From Chitinophagales bacterium (GTDB lineage: Bacteria > Bacteroidota > Bacteroidia > Chitinophagales > UBA10324), in assembly GCA_025056305.1 (NCBI GenBank), contig JANWWJ010000007.1:23472-87471 (forward strand): a stretch of 64,000 nt of DNA, in the 5' to 3' direction. Below are positions 17,528-25,641 of the stretch, piece by piece. The position numbers and the translations under genes were made by a program. Every line of letters begins with the position of its first letter. Position 1 is the first letter of the stretch. Below the pieces are notes generated by a model, which was not told where the DNA came from, did not search any database, and saw only the letters and a list, made by a program, of their open reading frames with translations.

Positions 17528-19501
17528 TTAAAAATTCAGTAGCTTTTGTAGGGTAGGGCGTAGTCGCCGTCGTGCCAGAAACTGTTGCTCCAGCAAGCTG
17601 GAAAAAGGCACAGGTGTATCGAGCGATGCGCACCGTACAACCGGTGCATCCAACCAGCGAAACAGATGCTCACCGATCCAGGCGGCCAGCTCACCACCTA
17701 TGCCACCGGTAAGCGTGTCTTCGTGCAAGATCAACACCTTACCGGTTTTTTTAACGCTGTCTGCAATCAATTCTTTATCCCAGGGCAACAAGCTACGCAG
17801 GTCTATGATATCTGCCGATACATCGGTACAATCCTCCAATGCCCAATGAACGCCTGCGCCGTAAGTAATGATGGTTACCTCTTCACCGCTGCGGACCCGG
17901 CGGCCTTTGCCGATGGGAATGGTGTAATAAGCTTCGGGCACCGGTCCACTAATGCTTCGATACAGCGCTTTATGTTCAAAATACATTATGGGATTCGGAT
18001 CTTCAAACGAAGCCAACAACAACCCTTTTGCGTCGTAGGGAGTAGAAGGATAGACCACTTTCAGTCCGGGCGTATGAACGAACCAGGCCTCGTTGCTTTG
18101 GGAGTGAAAGGGACCGGCCCCCACGCCCGCGCCGGTTGGCATTCGGATAACTACGTCAGCATGCTGCCCCCAACGCCAGTGAATTTTCGCGAGGTTATTT
18201 ACAATTTGATTAAAACCGCACGTAACAAAGTCTGCAAACTGCATTTCCACCATGCTTTTGAAGCCTTTGATGCTGAGCCCCAAGGCTGCACCTACGATGG
18301 CTGATTCGCATAAAGGAGTATTTCGCACCCGATCTTTTCCGAACCGTTCCACCAGTCCCTCCGTAACCTTGAACACACCGCCATACTCGGCAATATCTTG
18401 ACCCATCAAAATCAGATTATCATGCCGCTCCATGGCTTGACGGATGGCTTCAGCTATGGCATCTACAAAGCGGAGGGATCGAGTGGTAGGGAGTTCTTTC
18501 TCTTCATCAGGCACAGGTGAAGGGGCATAAATGTCAGCCAACTCTTGCTCCTCATTTACCTGGGGTGGTGCGTCGGCAAAAGCTCGTCGCAAGCCTTCTT
18601 CTATTTCCTCTCGAATGGCTGTTTTTATCTCCTCACATTCGTGCGGCGTTAAGATCTGATTTGCCCGTAAATACTGTTCGTAGTTTACAATAGGATCTTT
18701 CCTGGCCCATTCTTCAAACAAATGCTTAGGCACGTATTTAGTGCCACTGGCTTCTTCATGGCCGCGCATACGAAAGGTCATGCATTCTACCAAATAGGGA
18801 CGTTGCTCGCGGATACAATAGTCACGTACGGTTCGGATGGTGTCGTACACCTCCAAAATGTTATTGCCATCGATGGTCATTCCCTCCATGCCGTATGCAA
18901 CCGCTCGGTCGGAAAGTTTGGAGCAGCGATATTGCTCCGTCACCGGAGTTGACAGGCCGTAGCCGTTGTTTTCAATGACGAAGATGACGGGCAAATCCCA
19001 CACACTGGCCACATTGAGGGCTTCATGAAAGTCGCCTTCGCTGGTACCTCCCTCGCCGGTAAAGGCCAGGGCTACCTTTTTTTCTCCCCTCAGCTTGTGG
19101 GCCAGAGCAATGCCGTTGGCAATAGCCAGCTGAGGACCCAGATGGCTGATCATACCCACGATGTGGTGTTCGTTGCTTCCGAAATGGAATGAACGTTCAC
19201 GCCCTTTTGAATAGCCATTCGGATGCCCTTGCCATTGGCAGAACAGCCTGTAAAAAGGCATACCCCGCGTGGTGAATACGCCGAGGTTGCGGTGCAAGGT
19301 CATGATGTACTCATCGGGCTCCAAAGCCATCGTAGCCCCTACCGAAATAGCCTCCTGACCAATGCCGGAAAACCATTTACTGATTTTACCTTGCCGAAGC
19401 AAGTTGAGCATTTTTTCTTCGATCAGGCGAGGCTTAACCAGATTTCGGTATAGCGCTATTAAGGTTGCATCGTCGTAATGACGGCGTTGAAAAGTGATCA
19501 T
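17528..19501 (-). CDS. 2-oxoacid dehydrogenase E1, fused alpha and beta subunits
   Basis: A 657-residue thiamine-diphosphate decarboxylase component. Residues 1-~310 form the alpha part (MTLHRNLGVF, YSKGRERSFHFGS, and the TPP site GEGGTSEGDF followed about 30 residues later by ENNGYGLSTP). A charged linker (about 310-340) leads to the beta part (DAIAEAIRQAMERHDNLILM, ESAIVGAALGLSIKG, PTGAGVGAGPFHSQSNEAWF). In most bacteria these are separate genes; the fusion is common in Bacteroidota and usually annotated as branched-chain 2-oxoacid or pyruvate dehydrogenase E1. The first residue pair of the TPP motif is GEG rather than GDG, which keeps a carboxylate for the metal. E2 and E3 are not nearby, so substrate (pyruvate or branched-chain oxoacids) stays open. 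Confidence 0.9.
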   Translation of the reverse strand: MITFQRRHYDDATLIALYRNLVKPRLIEEKMLNLLRQGKISKWFSGIGQEAISVGATMALEPDEYIMTLHRNLGVFTTRGMPFYRLFCQWQGHPNGYSKGRERSFHFGSNEHHIVGMISHLGPQLAIANGIALAHKLRGEKKVALAFTGEGGTSEGDFHEALNVASVWDLPVIFVIENNGYGLSTPVTEQYRCSKLSDRAVAYGMEGMTIDGNNILEVYDTIRTVRDYCIREQRPYLVECMTFRMRGHEEASGTKYVPKHLFEEWARKDPIVNYEQYLRANQILTPHECEEIKTAIREEIEEGLRRAFADAPPQVNEEQELADIYAPSPVPDEEKELPTTRSLRFVDAIAEAIRQAMERHDNLILMGQDIAEYGGVFKVTEGLVERFGKDRVRNTPLCESAIVGAALGLSIKGFKSMVEMQFADFVTCGFNQIVNNLAKIHWRWGQHADVVIRMPTGAGVGAGPFHSQSNEAWFVHTPGLKVVYPSTPYDAKGLLLASFEDPNPIMYFEHKALYRSISGPVPEAYYTIPIGKGRRVRSGEEVTIITYGAGVHWALEDCTDVSADIIDLRSLLPWDKELIADSVKKTGKVLILHEDTLTGGIGGELAAWIGEHLFRWLDAPVVRCASLDTPVPFSSLLEQQFLARRRLRPTLQKLLNF

Positions 19502-19562
19502 GCAGGGCCCGCAGTTGAGCCGGCAAAGTTCGTCACGGTGCCGGCAAATTCAGCCGGGCCTT

Positions 19563-20594
19563 TTACAGCTCTGGGCCCGGTTCGGTGTAAATGACCTGAA
19601 GTACGGTTTGGCCTACTGCCTTTAAGGTATTTCGGTCAATGATGCTCATATTATCGTTTTGCGTGTGCCAATGGGGGCCAAAACCGGTTTCGGTTTCCTG
19701 CGAGAGGTTAATGATGTCTATACATGGGGTGAAGTTGAGGCGGTTAATGAAGGTATGGTCGTCCACAATGCCGGGAACACGCGTATCCAGGAAGTAATGA
19801 CCATAGCCGAGAGCTGCTGCCGTACGCCACACTTTTTCCACCACCGAAGGGGCAAATTCCATGGAAATGCCTTCTTTCAGAAAGGTGGCATTTTTTGCAC
19901 CAACCATGTCAAGTAAGATACCGTAGTAAGCACGGTAGTTGGGCACGTGCGGGCGTTCAATCCATTCGCGCGAACCCAGGCAATAACCTTCCTCATGATG
20001 TGGTGAGGGTTTTTCCCAGGCGGGTGCTCCGTAATCTTCCACATCGAAGAATGCTATATCAATGCCTACAGCGGGCGGCTGCTGGGCAAACAACCGGGCA
20101 CATTCCAGCAATACGCCTACACCGCTCCCTCCGTCATCGGCTCCGTCGAAGGGTTTACGCGGATGTTGCGGATCCCGATCGCTCCACGGGCGCGTGTCCC
20201 AGTGTGCAAACAGCAGAATGCGCTTGGTCGCCGAGGGCTGGAACGACCCAATAATGTTAATGCAAGGCACGCGGGTTCCATTATACAGCTCGACCGTAGA
20301 GCGTTGAACGTAAACGGTATCAGCCCAACGACGCAGCATGGTTTCCAGCCAGCGGGCACAGCTTTCGTGCGCTGCGGTGCCGGGTATCCTTGGGCCGAAG
20401 GCAACTTGCCGTGCAATAAAAGCATAGGCACTGTCGGCATTAAAATCGGGAGCGGCAACTTGTGGAATTTGCTGTTTTGCCTGAGAAGTACCGGTAGCCG
20501 GCGCAGGCTCGTCGCGGTTCTGCCGGCAGGAGGGCAATGACACCACTACTGCAGCTGAAAAGAAAAATAATGTATTAATTAGATTTTTATACAT
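19563..20594 (-). CDS. Lipoprotein glutaminyl-peptide cyclotransferase (M28 fold)
   Basis: Probable bacterial type II glutaminyl cyclase, which converts N-terminal Gln of exported proteins to pyroglutamate. The 343 residues begin with a lipoprotein signal (SLPSC, Cys 23) that would anchor it in the periplasm. The M28 metal site is visible: LLFAHWDTRPWSDRD, FDGADDGGSGVGVLLE, FFDVEDYGAP, an Asp in LLDMVGAKN and a C-terminal HWHTQNDN. The text ADSAYAFIARQVAFGPRIPG at the N-terminus strongly recalls the Porphyromonas/Prevotella cyclases and less the aminopeptidases of the same fold. It is flanked on the same strand by the ABC-2 permease 17 bp upstream, so it may be in that operon. An aminopeptidase role remains possible. 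Confidence 0.82.
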   Translation of the reverse strand: MYKNLINTLFFFSAAVVVSLPSCRQNRDEPAPATGTSQAKQQIPQVAAPDFNADSAYAFIARQVAFGPRIPGTAAHESCARWLETMLRRWADTVYVQRSTVELYNGTRVPCINIIGSFQPSATKRILLFAHWDTRPWSDRDPQHPRKPFDGADDGGSGVGVLLECARLFAQQPPAVGIDIAFFDVEDYGAPAWEKPSPHHEEGYCLGSREWIERPHVPNYRAYYGILLDMVGAKNATFLKEGISMEFAPSVVEKVWRTAAALGYGHYFLDTRVPGIVDDHTFINRLNFTPCIDIINLSQETETGFGPHWHTQNDNMSIIDRNTLKAVGQTVLQVIYTEPGPEL

Positions 20595-20611
20595 ATAACT
20601 ATTTGCCTCAA

Positions 20612-21901
20612 TTAATTTTTATAAGCAACCCATCGCCCTATCTCACGTAACGTCACTTTTTTTCCGTACAGCAAAATTCCCGTCCGGTAGATTTTTGCCG
20701 ACATCCATAAAAAGAGCAGAAAACAAAGCAGCAAACTTATCATGCTGAGTAAGAGCTCCCCGGTGGGGGGATCAAAGCCCAGGCGGGCCGGCATTACGAT
20801 GGGGGAGGTTAAAGGAAAAATTGAACCAAAGACAGCTATTCCACTGTGGGGTGCACCCATGGCGATGATGCCCAAAATAAATGCCAAAATGATGGGTGCG
20901 GTCACGATTAAAGACAACGATTGGTCACTTTCGTCGGTCATTGCTGCACCAAAGGCAGCAAACAGGGATGAGTAAGTGAGATATCCAAAAAGAAAATAAA
21001 AGATGAAGCCAAATAAGATTAAACCCAAAGGCAGGTTTTGAGCTTCCTGCATCAGTTGAGCCATTGCCACTGTGGGTGGCGTGTCCGCAGCCGGCTGGTC
21101 TGGAACCTCAGCATACTGCTGCAGGATTTGTTGTGGGTCAGGCAGCAGGCCTGAAAAAATGCTGAAAAACAGCAGTCCTAATACAATCCAAATGGCGAAC
21201 TGGGTGAGGCCGACCAGAGCAATGCCGATGATTTTTCCACTCATCAACTCAAAAGGCTTTACCGAAGAAATGATCACCTCGGCAATCCGTGATGATTTTT
21301 CTTCCATCACTCCTCGCATTACCATGTTTCCATAGACCAACAACAGTACATACAACAGCAAGCCGGAAAAATAACCCACAGCTGATGCCAGACCGATGTT
21401 TCCTTCTTTTCCCTTGATAACAGTCGTGAAAGAAACAGGCTTACTGAGTTGATCTACGAGCTCGGGGGTCAAGTTTACCTGCTGCAGCCGAAGGCGCGTG
21501 ACTACCAAGGTGAGTTGCTCTGAGAGAAGCTCTGCAGTTGTAAAGCCTGGAGCTTCATCACTGATGTAGCGAATACCGTCTGGCTGATCTAAATGGAACG
21601 CTGCCGGAATGTGCAAGATGGCTGTATATCCTTGCTCGCCAAAGGTGTTTAGGAGGGAGTCCAGCGGTTCTGTTACGAAGACATATTGCAGCTCATCGCT
21701 GCTTTTGAGCTGATGCAGAAAAATGCCGCTTTCGTCAATCACGGCAAGTTTTTCACTCGTCTTGCTGGCACTCATGATCCAAAAAGGAAGAATGCCAATC
21801 AGCGCCATGAGAAAAGGGACCAGCAAGGTGGTGATGATAAACACGGGCTTAAGCACCCTGCTCCTGTATTCTCGGGCAATGATCACCGGGATTTTACTCA
21901 T
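20612..21901 (-). CDS. ABC-2 type transporter permease, NatB-like
   Basis: A 429-residue membrane subunit of an ABC exporter. It opens IPVIIAREYRSRVLKPVFII, typical of NatB-like (COG1668) permeases, has one N-terminal membrane helix, a long extracytoplasmic stretch (about 50-165) and then five to six helices with the signature GMVMRGVMEEKSSRIAEVII-type segment around 190-210 (NMVMRGVMEEKSSRIAEVI). The start overlaps the end of the ATPase gene by 8 bp, so the two are coupled. In Bacillus NatAB exports sodium; the substrate here is unknown. Confidence 0.88.
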   Translation of the reverse strand: MSKIPVIIAREYRSRVLKPVFIITTLLVPFLMALIGILPFWIMSASKTSEKLAVIDESGIFLHQLKSSDELQYVFVTEPLDSLLNTFGEQGYTAILHIPAAFHLDQPDGIRYISDEAPGFTTAELLSEQLTLVVTRLRLQQVNLTPELVDQLSKPVSFTTVIKGKEGNIGLASAVGYFSGLLLYVLLLVYGNMVMRGVMEEKSSRIAEVIISSVKPFELMSGKIIGIALVGLTQFAIWIVLGLLFFSIFSGLLPDPQQILQQYAEVPDQPAADTPPTVAMAQLMQEAQNLPLGLILFGFIFYFLFGYLTYSSLFAAFGAAMTDESDQSLSLIVTAPIILAFILGIIAMGAPHSGIAVFGSIFPLTSPIVMPARLGFDPPTGELLLSMISLLLCFLLFLWMSAKIYRTGILLYGKKVTLREIGRWVAYKN

Positions 21902-22805
21902 TGCTGGTGGCTTTTACTTGCATAATGAAAATTTCATTCAGGCTGGGCAACAACTCAGCAAAAGCAGTGACGCGTACATTTCGCACAATCAGTTCCCGAA
22001 GCAGATCGTTTCCGGTGTGGGTAGGCGGCAGCTTGACCACCAGTTCGTGGTTTACGTCACGGATGATCTGTACGTGCGGGGGCAGATCGGGTCGTGTCCC
22101 TTCGTAATGGAATGAATATTCATTTCGCTTGTATTGCTGGCGGATGTCGGAAACTTTTCCACTCAGGATTACCCGCCCCTTGTTAATCAGAATAATGTAT
22201 TCGCAAAACTCTTCTACCTGCTCCATGCGGTGGGTACTAAATAATACGGTAGCCCCCTGCTGTTTCAAACTCAAAATTTCTTGCTCGATGAGCTTTGAGT
22301 TTATGGGATCTAACCCGCTGAACGGTTCATCCAAGATGATCAACGACGGCTGGTGCAAGATGGTTGCCAGAAACTGCACTTTTTGACTCATCCCCTTGGA
22401 CAAGTCTTGCACTTTTTTGTGATACCAATCGCTGATTTCGAATTTTTCCAACCAAAACCGTACTTGCTTTTGTGCTTGCTGGGCACTGAGTCCTTTAAGG
22501 CGGGCCAAGTAAATCAAATGCTCACCTACTTTCATTTTTTTATATAAGCCGCGCTCTTCAGGCATATAACCTATATGTGCAGCGTGCTTGTCCTGTAGTA
22601 CGTCGCCATTGAAGAAAACTTGACCTGCATCTGGTTTTAAGATTGTAGTGATGATGCGCAGAGCGGTGGTCTTACCGGCACCATTGGGGCCAAGCATGCC
22701 GAAAATGCTTTGATGCGGCACCTCAAAGGAAACTCTGTCGAGCGCCCTAACCTTGTCGAAATTTTTAATAACATTTTGCAAGGACAATAGGGAAACTGAA
22801 TTCAT
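21894..22805 (-). CDS. ABC transporter ATP-binding protein, NatA-like
   Basis: Cytoplasmic ATPase partner of the adjoining permease. Walker A is GPNGAGKTT, the signature is LSKGMSQKVQ, Walker B LIILDEPFSGLDP and the switch His lies in STHRMEQ. A C-terminal ~75-residue accessory region follows, as in DUF4162-containing NatA-type ATPases. I chose the ATG at 22805 (MNSVSLLSLQNV); an upstream in-frame ATG at 22823 adds six residues. A near-consensus -7 box (GATCTTTG) lies about 36 nt before this start on the minus strand, so the natA-natB pair, possibly with the cyclase gene, may begin here. Confidence 0.92.
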   Translation of the reverse strand: MNSVSLLSLQNVIKNFDKVRALDRVSFEVPHQSIFGMLGPNGAGKTTALRIITTILKPDAGQVFFNGDVLQDKHAAHIGYMPEERGLYKKMKVGEHLIYLARLKGLSAQQAQKQVRFWLEKFEISDWYHKKVQDLSKGMSQKVQFLATILHQPSLIILDEPFSGLDPINSKLIEQEILSLKQQGATVLFSTHRMEQVEEFCEYIILINKGRVILSGKVSDIRQQYKRNEYSFHYEGTRPDLPPHVQIIRDVNHELVVKLPPTHTGNDLLRELIVRNVRVTAFAELLPSLNEIFIMQVKATSNE

Positions 22806-22909
22806 GATGATGCGTTCAAACAAAGGAGTCAGGGTTGCAAAGATCGGGACAACGCCTCATCAAATCGTTGGGTTTAAAAATTTGTTCATTTCAAAAATTA
22901 GGGTCTAGG

Positions 22910-23569
22910 TCAGGTATTCGGTGGGGTTAATTGTGCCAGCAAGGTTTCGCCCCCCCGCACCCTTTGACCTACCGCCACGCGAACCAAGGCATGCAAGGGC
23001 AAAAACACATCCAGCCGCGAACCGAATTTGATGAAACCCATCTCTTGGCCGGCACTTACGTGTTGGCCTTCATGCAGGTAACACACGACCCGCCGGGCCA
23101 CCGTTCCCGCGATCTGGCGCACCAATACCGATCCCCCTGCACTTTCTATGACGATCGTTGTGCGTTCGTTCAGCAGGGAAGACTTTGGGTGCCAGGCCAC
23201 CAGATACCGACCGGGATGGTAGCGGAGATAAACCACACGGCCTGCGACGGGGCTTCGGTTTACATGCACATCAAACGGCGACATGAAGATGGATATCAGC
23301 AGGCGCTGGTCACCGAAAAATTCGGGTTCTTGAGTTCGAACAATCTGAACAACTTTTCCATCACAAGGCGCCAGAACATGTTCGGGCAGGGCCTGAACAC
23401 TGCGCTTTGGATTACGAAAAAAATTTAAAAGTAAATAAAATAATATTAATGAAATCGCTAAAGAAAAAAATACCAGCATGGGGGCGGCCACAGCTGCAAT
23501 GCCGTTGAGGACCGCCAGTCCAGCGGCAGCCCACAACAACGTTCGAGTTCCCTCTCGATGAATGCGCAT
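22910..23569 (-). CDS. psd: Phosphatidylserine decarboxylase
   Basis: Makes phosphatidylethanolamine by decarboxylating phosphatidylserine in the inner membrane. The 219-residue proenzyme has two N-terminal membrane helices (about 10-50), LAPCDGKVVQI, IFMSPFDVHVNRSP and the self-cleavage site FIKFGSRLDVFLP, in which Ser184 would become the pyruvoyl cofactor. The GSR form marks the short PSD-A branch. It lies 3 bp after cdsA and is the last gene of a four-gene operon with CPBP, DUF2007 and cdsA. A phosphatidylserine synthase is not in the window. Confidence 0.95.
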   Translation of the reverse strand: MRIHREGTRTLLWAAAGLAVLNGIAAVAAPMLVFFSLAISLILFYLLLNFFRNPKRSVQALPEHVLAPCDGKVVQIVRTQEPEFFGDQRLLISIFMSPFDVHVNRSPVAGRVVYLRYHPGRYLVAWHPKSSLLNERTTIVIESAGGSVLVRQIAGTVARRVVCYLHEGQHVSAGQEMGFIKFGSRLDVFLPLHALVRVAVGQRVRGGETLLAQLTPPNT

Positions 23570-23572
23570 CGA

Positions 23573-24415
23573 TCACGCAGATGAGGTGAGCATCCAATAT
23601 GCCGATGCCGGCATGGCTGTCAGCCATCCGTCGAAACGGTCCAGCATCCCGCCATGGCCGGGTAAGAGACGGCCTGCGTCCTTTACGCCGGCTTTTCGTT
23701 TCAGCCACGACTCGCCCAAATCACCCATAACACTCGAGACGGCAACGACAACGGCCAGACCTATCCAGAAATGGATGGGGTGGCGCTGCATGAATTCGGC
23801 CAGCAACAATGCCGTCGCCACAGCACCCACCAAACCACCGACCAAACCTTCCCATGTTTTGTTCGGAGAAATAAGTGGGGCCAGTCGATGCTTTCCCCAG
23901 AATTTTCCGCAGAAATAGGCGGCAGTGTCTGTGGCCCAAATAAGCAGAACCACGGCAAGCACCAACAGTGCGGGCCACGGCCGCCACTCCTCTGTTGCCG
24001 GCAGGCTGATGAGGTAGCAGTGTGATAAGGTACCCGAAATACAGATCAGGCCGGCAAAAAAAAGCCCTAGATTTTTCATGCTTACTCTTTGCGTGAGCAA
24101 AAGTTCAGCCATCGTCAATACCACCAGAAGAAGGGGAAATGCCAGCCACAATGTATAGTAGTCTGCAACATCAGCAGCAAACCAAATGCTCAGATGCCAA
24201 GCTGTGGCCAGTGCTACGGTGAGCATGCGCACCCTGCGCCGCAAAGCATCTTTATAGTTTAGAAATTTTTCTATAAGTCCGAAATATTCCCACAAACATA
24301 CGGCCTGCACGGCAGCCACAAGCAGATAAAACGAAAGGCGGTGTGCAAGTACGCTGGCAAGTACAAGCGATGCAAGCACTGCTGCCGTTTTGACCCGAAG
24401 CGGTAGTTCTTTCAT
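23573..24415 (-). CDS. cdsA: Phosphatidate cytidylyltransferase (CDP-diglyceride synthase)
   Basis: Activates phosphatidic acid with CTP to CDP-diacylglycerol, the precursor of all glycerophospholipids. A 280-residue membrane protein with about eight helices. The family signature is near the C-terminus: LKRKAGVKDAGRLLPGHGG followed by MLDRFDG, with the metal-binding Asp/His residues intact. SPNKTWEGLVGG is also present. The ATG overlaps the stop of the DUF2007 gene by four bases and psd follows directly, so CDP-DAG and PE synthesis are transcriptionally linked. Confidence 0.96.
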   Translation of the reverse strand: MKELPLRVKTAAVLASLVLASVLAHRLSFYLLVAAVQAVCLWEYFGLIEKFLNYKDALRRRVRMLTVALATAWHLSIWFAADVADYYTLWLAFPLLLVVLTMAELLLTQRVSMKNLGLFFAGLICISGTLSHCYLISLPATEEWRPWPALLVLAVVLLIWATDTAAYFCGKFWGKHRLAPLISPNKTWEGLVGGLVGAVATALLLAEFMQRHPIHFWIGLAVVVAVSSVMGDLGESWLKRKAGVKDAGRLLPGHGGMLDRFDGWLTAMPASAYWMLTSSA

Positions 24416-24615
24416 GCCGGCTCTAACAAGTCCAAAGCCTGGGCCGCCTGTTCCAACGGCACATGGATCTCCACAAATCCATATGCCAGTTGCGATCTAT
24501 CAAGTTTGTTCACCAGTACGGCATTGATGCCATGTGCTTGCAGCCGCTGCTGCAGCATCAAGGCAGCGTAATAATCAGGAACCGTAGTAAGGCAAAACCA
24601 CTGGTGTTGGGTCAT
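24412..24615 (-). CDS. DUF2007 small protein
   Basis: A 67-residue soluble protein matching the DUF2007 pattern: WFCLTTVPDYYAALMLQQRL, HGINAVLVNKLD, and a C-terminal YGFVEIHVPLEQAAQALDLL. Family members are called putative signal transducing or prokaryotic signalling proteins and have a ferredoxin-like fold; no biochemical role is established to my knowledge. It is squeezed between the CPBP gene (4 bp gap) and cdsA (4 bp overlap), so it is surely translated with them. Confidence 0.8.
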   Translation of the reverse strand: MTQHQWFCLTTVPDYYAALMLQQRLQAHGINAVLVNKLDRSQLAYGFVEIHVPLEQAAQALDLLEPA

Positions 24616-24619
24616 GCGG

Positions 24620-25564
24620 TCAGTAAATGAATTTGCGTTCCAACACCAGCCGGTACAGAGCGTAAAGCAAAGCAGCGAATAAGGCGGTGCTGACGGCTAC
24701 TGCCGGCCATGAAAAGGGTTCTTGGGATCGAACGTCGTAGGCCAGCCAACCGTGATCGTGCAAAAAGGCCAACAGCACCTGAACGCCGTTATACAAAGCA
24801 TGAGCAATGATGGGCACCCACAGATTATTGGTCCATAAAAAAAGATATGCCAACAATCCTCCCAGGACCAGTCGGGGAAGAAAAGCATAGACATCGCCGT
24901 GCACCAAGCTGAATACGGCTGCGGAAAGCCAAACGGCAACATGACCTTTTCGGAACCACTCTAAGAGCAATTGAAACAGACAGCCTCGGAACAACAACTC
25001 TTCTCCTATTGCGGGAATGAGTGCGATGACGATGAGGTTGATTAACAGATCAGGCGGCCTTGGGGTAGCTAAGAAGGCAATTGTAAGCTGTTCGTTGGTA
25101 TGGGCCGCAGCATCGATGGCTTCTTGCAGGGTTGCCCATGAAGGGGGCAACTCTAACTTTTTGTTCAGCTCATAAAGCCAGCCTACTGCCGGCACTGCGG
25201 TAAAGAGCACCAACGTACCTACAACGGCAAACAACCACCAGGGGCGTGCACTTAAGTACAAATAGTCGCCCTGCGGAAACTTCAGATAGGCAAAAATGAG
25301 TGCGGGAATCAAAAACATGCCCAATGAGGCCAGCAGTTGCACCAGCTTCAGGGCATTGATGTGGTTTGCGTTTTCTGCTACCATTAAGGGTTGCTCTATA
25401 GCTGCCTGCATCACCTTATCCAGGGTTGTGATGCCGAACAGAGGCCTGACCAGATACATGCCCAACAGGGTCAATACCGATGAAAAAATCAGCATGAGTG
25501 AGGCCAATAATAACAGTTGGACAAAGGGATGGATGCCATCAAGAAAATACCTACGCCACACCAT
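24620..25564 (-). CDS. CPBP family intramembrane glutamic endopeptidase
   Basis: A polytopic membrane protein of about 314 residues in the CAAX protease / bacteriocin-processing family. The Abi motifs are present: GEELLFRGCLFQLLLEWF (motif 1, catalytic Glu pair and Arg), FSLVHGDVYAFLPRLVLGGL (motif 2, His) and HALYNGVQ (motif 3). The ATG at 25564 is chosen because the upstream extension reads as unconserved polar sequence that would overlap the divergent dusB region and because a perfect promoter box lies 5 nt before it. It heads the operon with DUF2007, cdsA and psd. Substrate is unknown; bacterial members process small membrane or secreted peptides or act in self-immunity. Confidence 0.85.
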   Translation of the reverse strand: MVWRRYFLDGIHPFVQLLLLASLMLIFSSVLTLLGMYLVRPLFGITTLDKVMQAAIEQPLMVAENANHINALKLVQLLASLGMFLIPALIFAYLKFPQGDYLYLSARPWWLFAVVGTLVLFTAVPAVGWLYELNKKLELPPSWATLQEAIDAAAHTNEQLTIAFLATPRPPDLLINLIVIALIPAIGEELLFRGCLFQLLLEWFRKGHVAVWLSAAVFSLVHGDVYAFLPRLVLGGLLAYLFLWTNNLWVPIIAHALYNGVQVLLAFLHDHGWLAYDVRSQEPFSWPAVAVSTALFAALLYALYRLVLERKFIY

Positions 25565-25569
25565 GCGCT

Positions 25570-25577
25570 CAAAAGTA
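25570..25577 (-). promoter_or_regulatory. TACTTTTG promoter box of the CPBP-DUF2007-cdsA-psd operon
   Basis: Perfect TAnnTTTG box on the minus strand, ending only 5 nt before the ATG at 25564. With transcription starting about 4 nt after the box, the mRNA would be nearly leaderless. No convincing -33 TTTG is seen at 19-21 nt spacing. Confidence 0.5.
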
Positions 25578-25641
25578 ACGGTGGCGTGGCATTTATTTTG
25601 AAAATGCGGGTGTGTACCGGAATTTTGACCTTGCTGGAAGC

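Noticed and set aside
17585..18304. Plus-strand open frame of 239 codons
   Set aside because: Antisense to the fused E1 gene; its product has no motif and the E1 reading is unmistakable.
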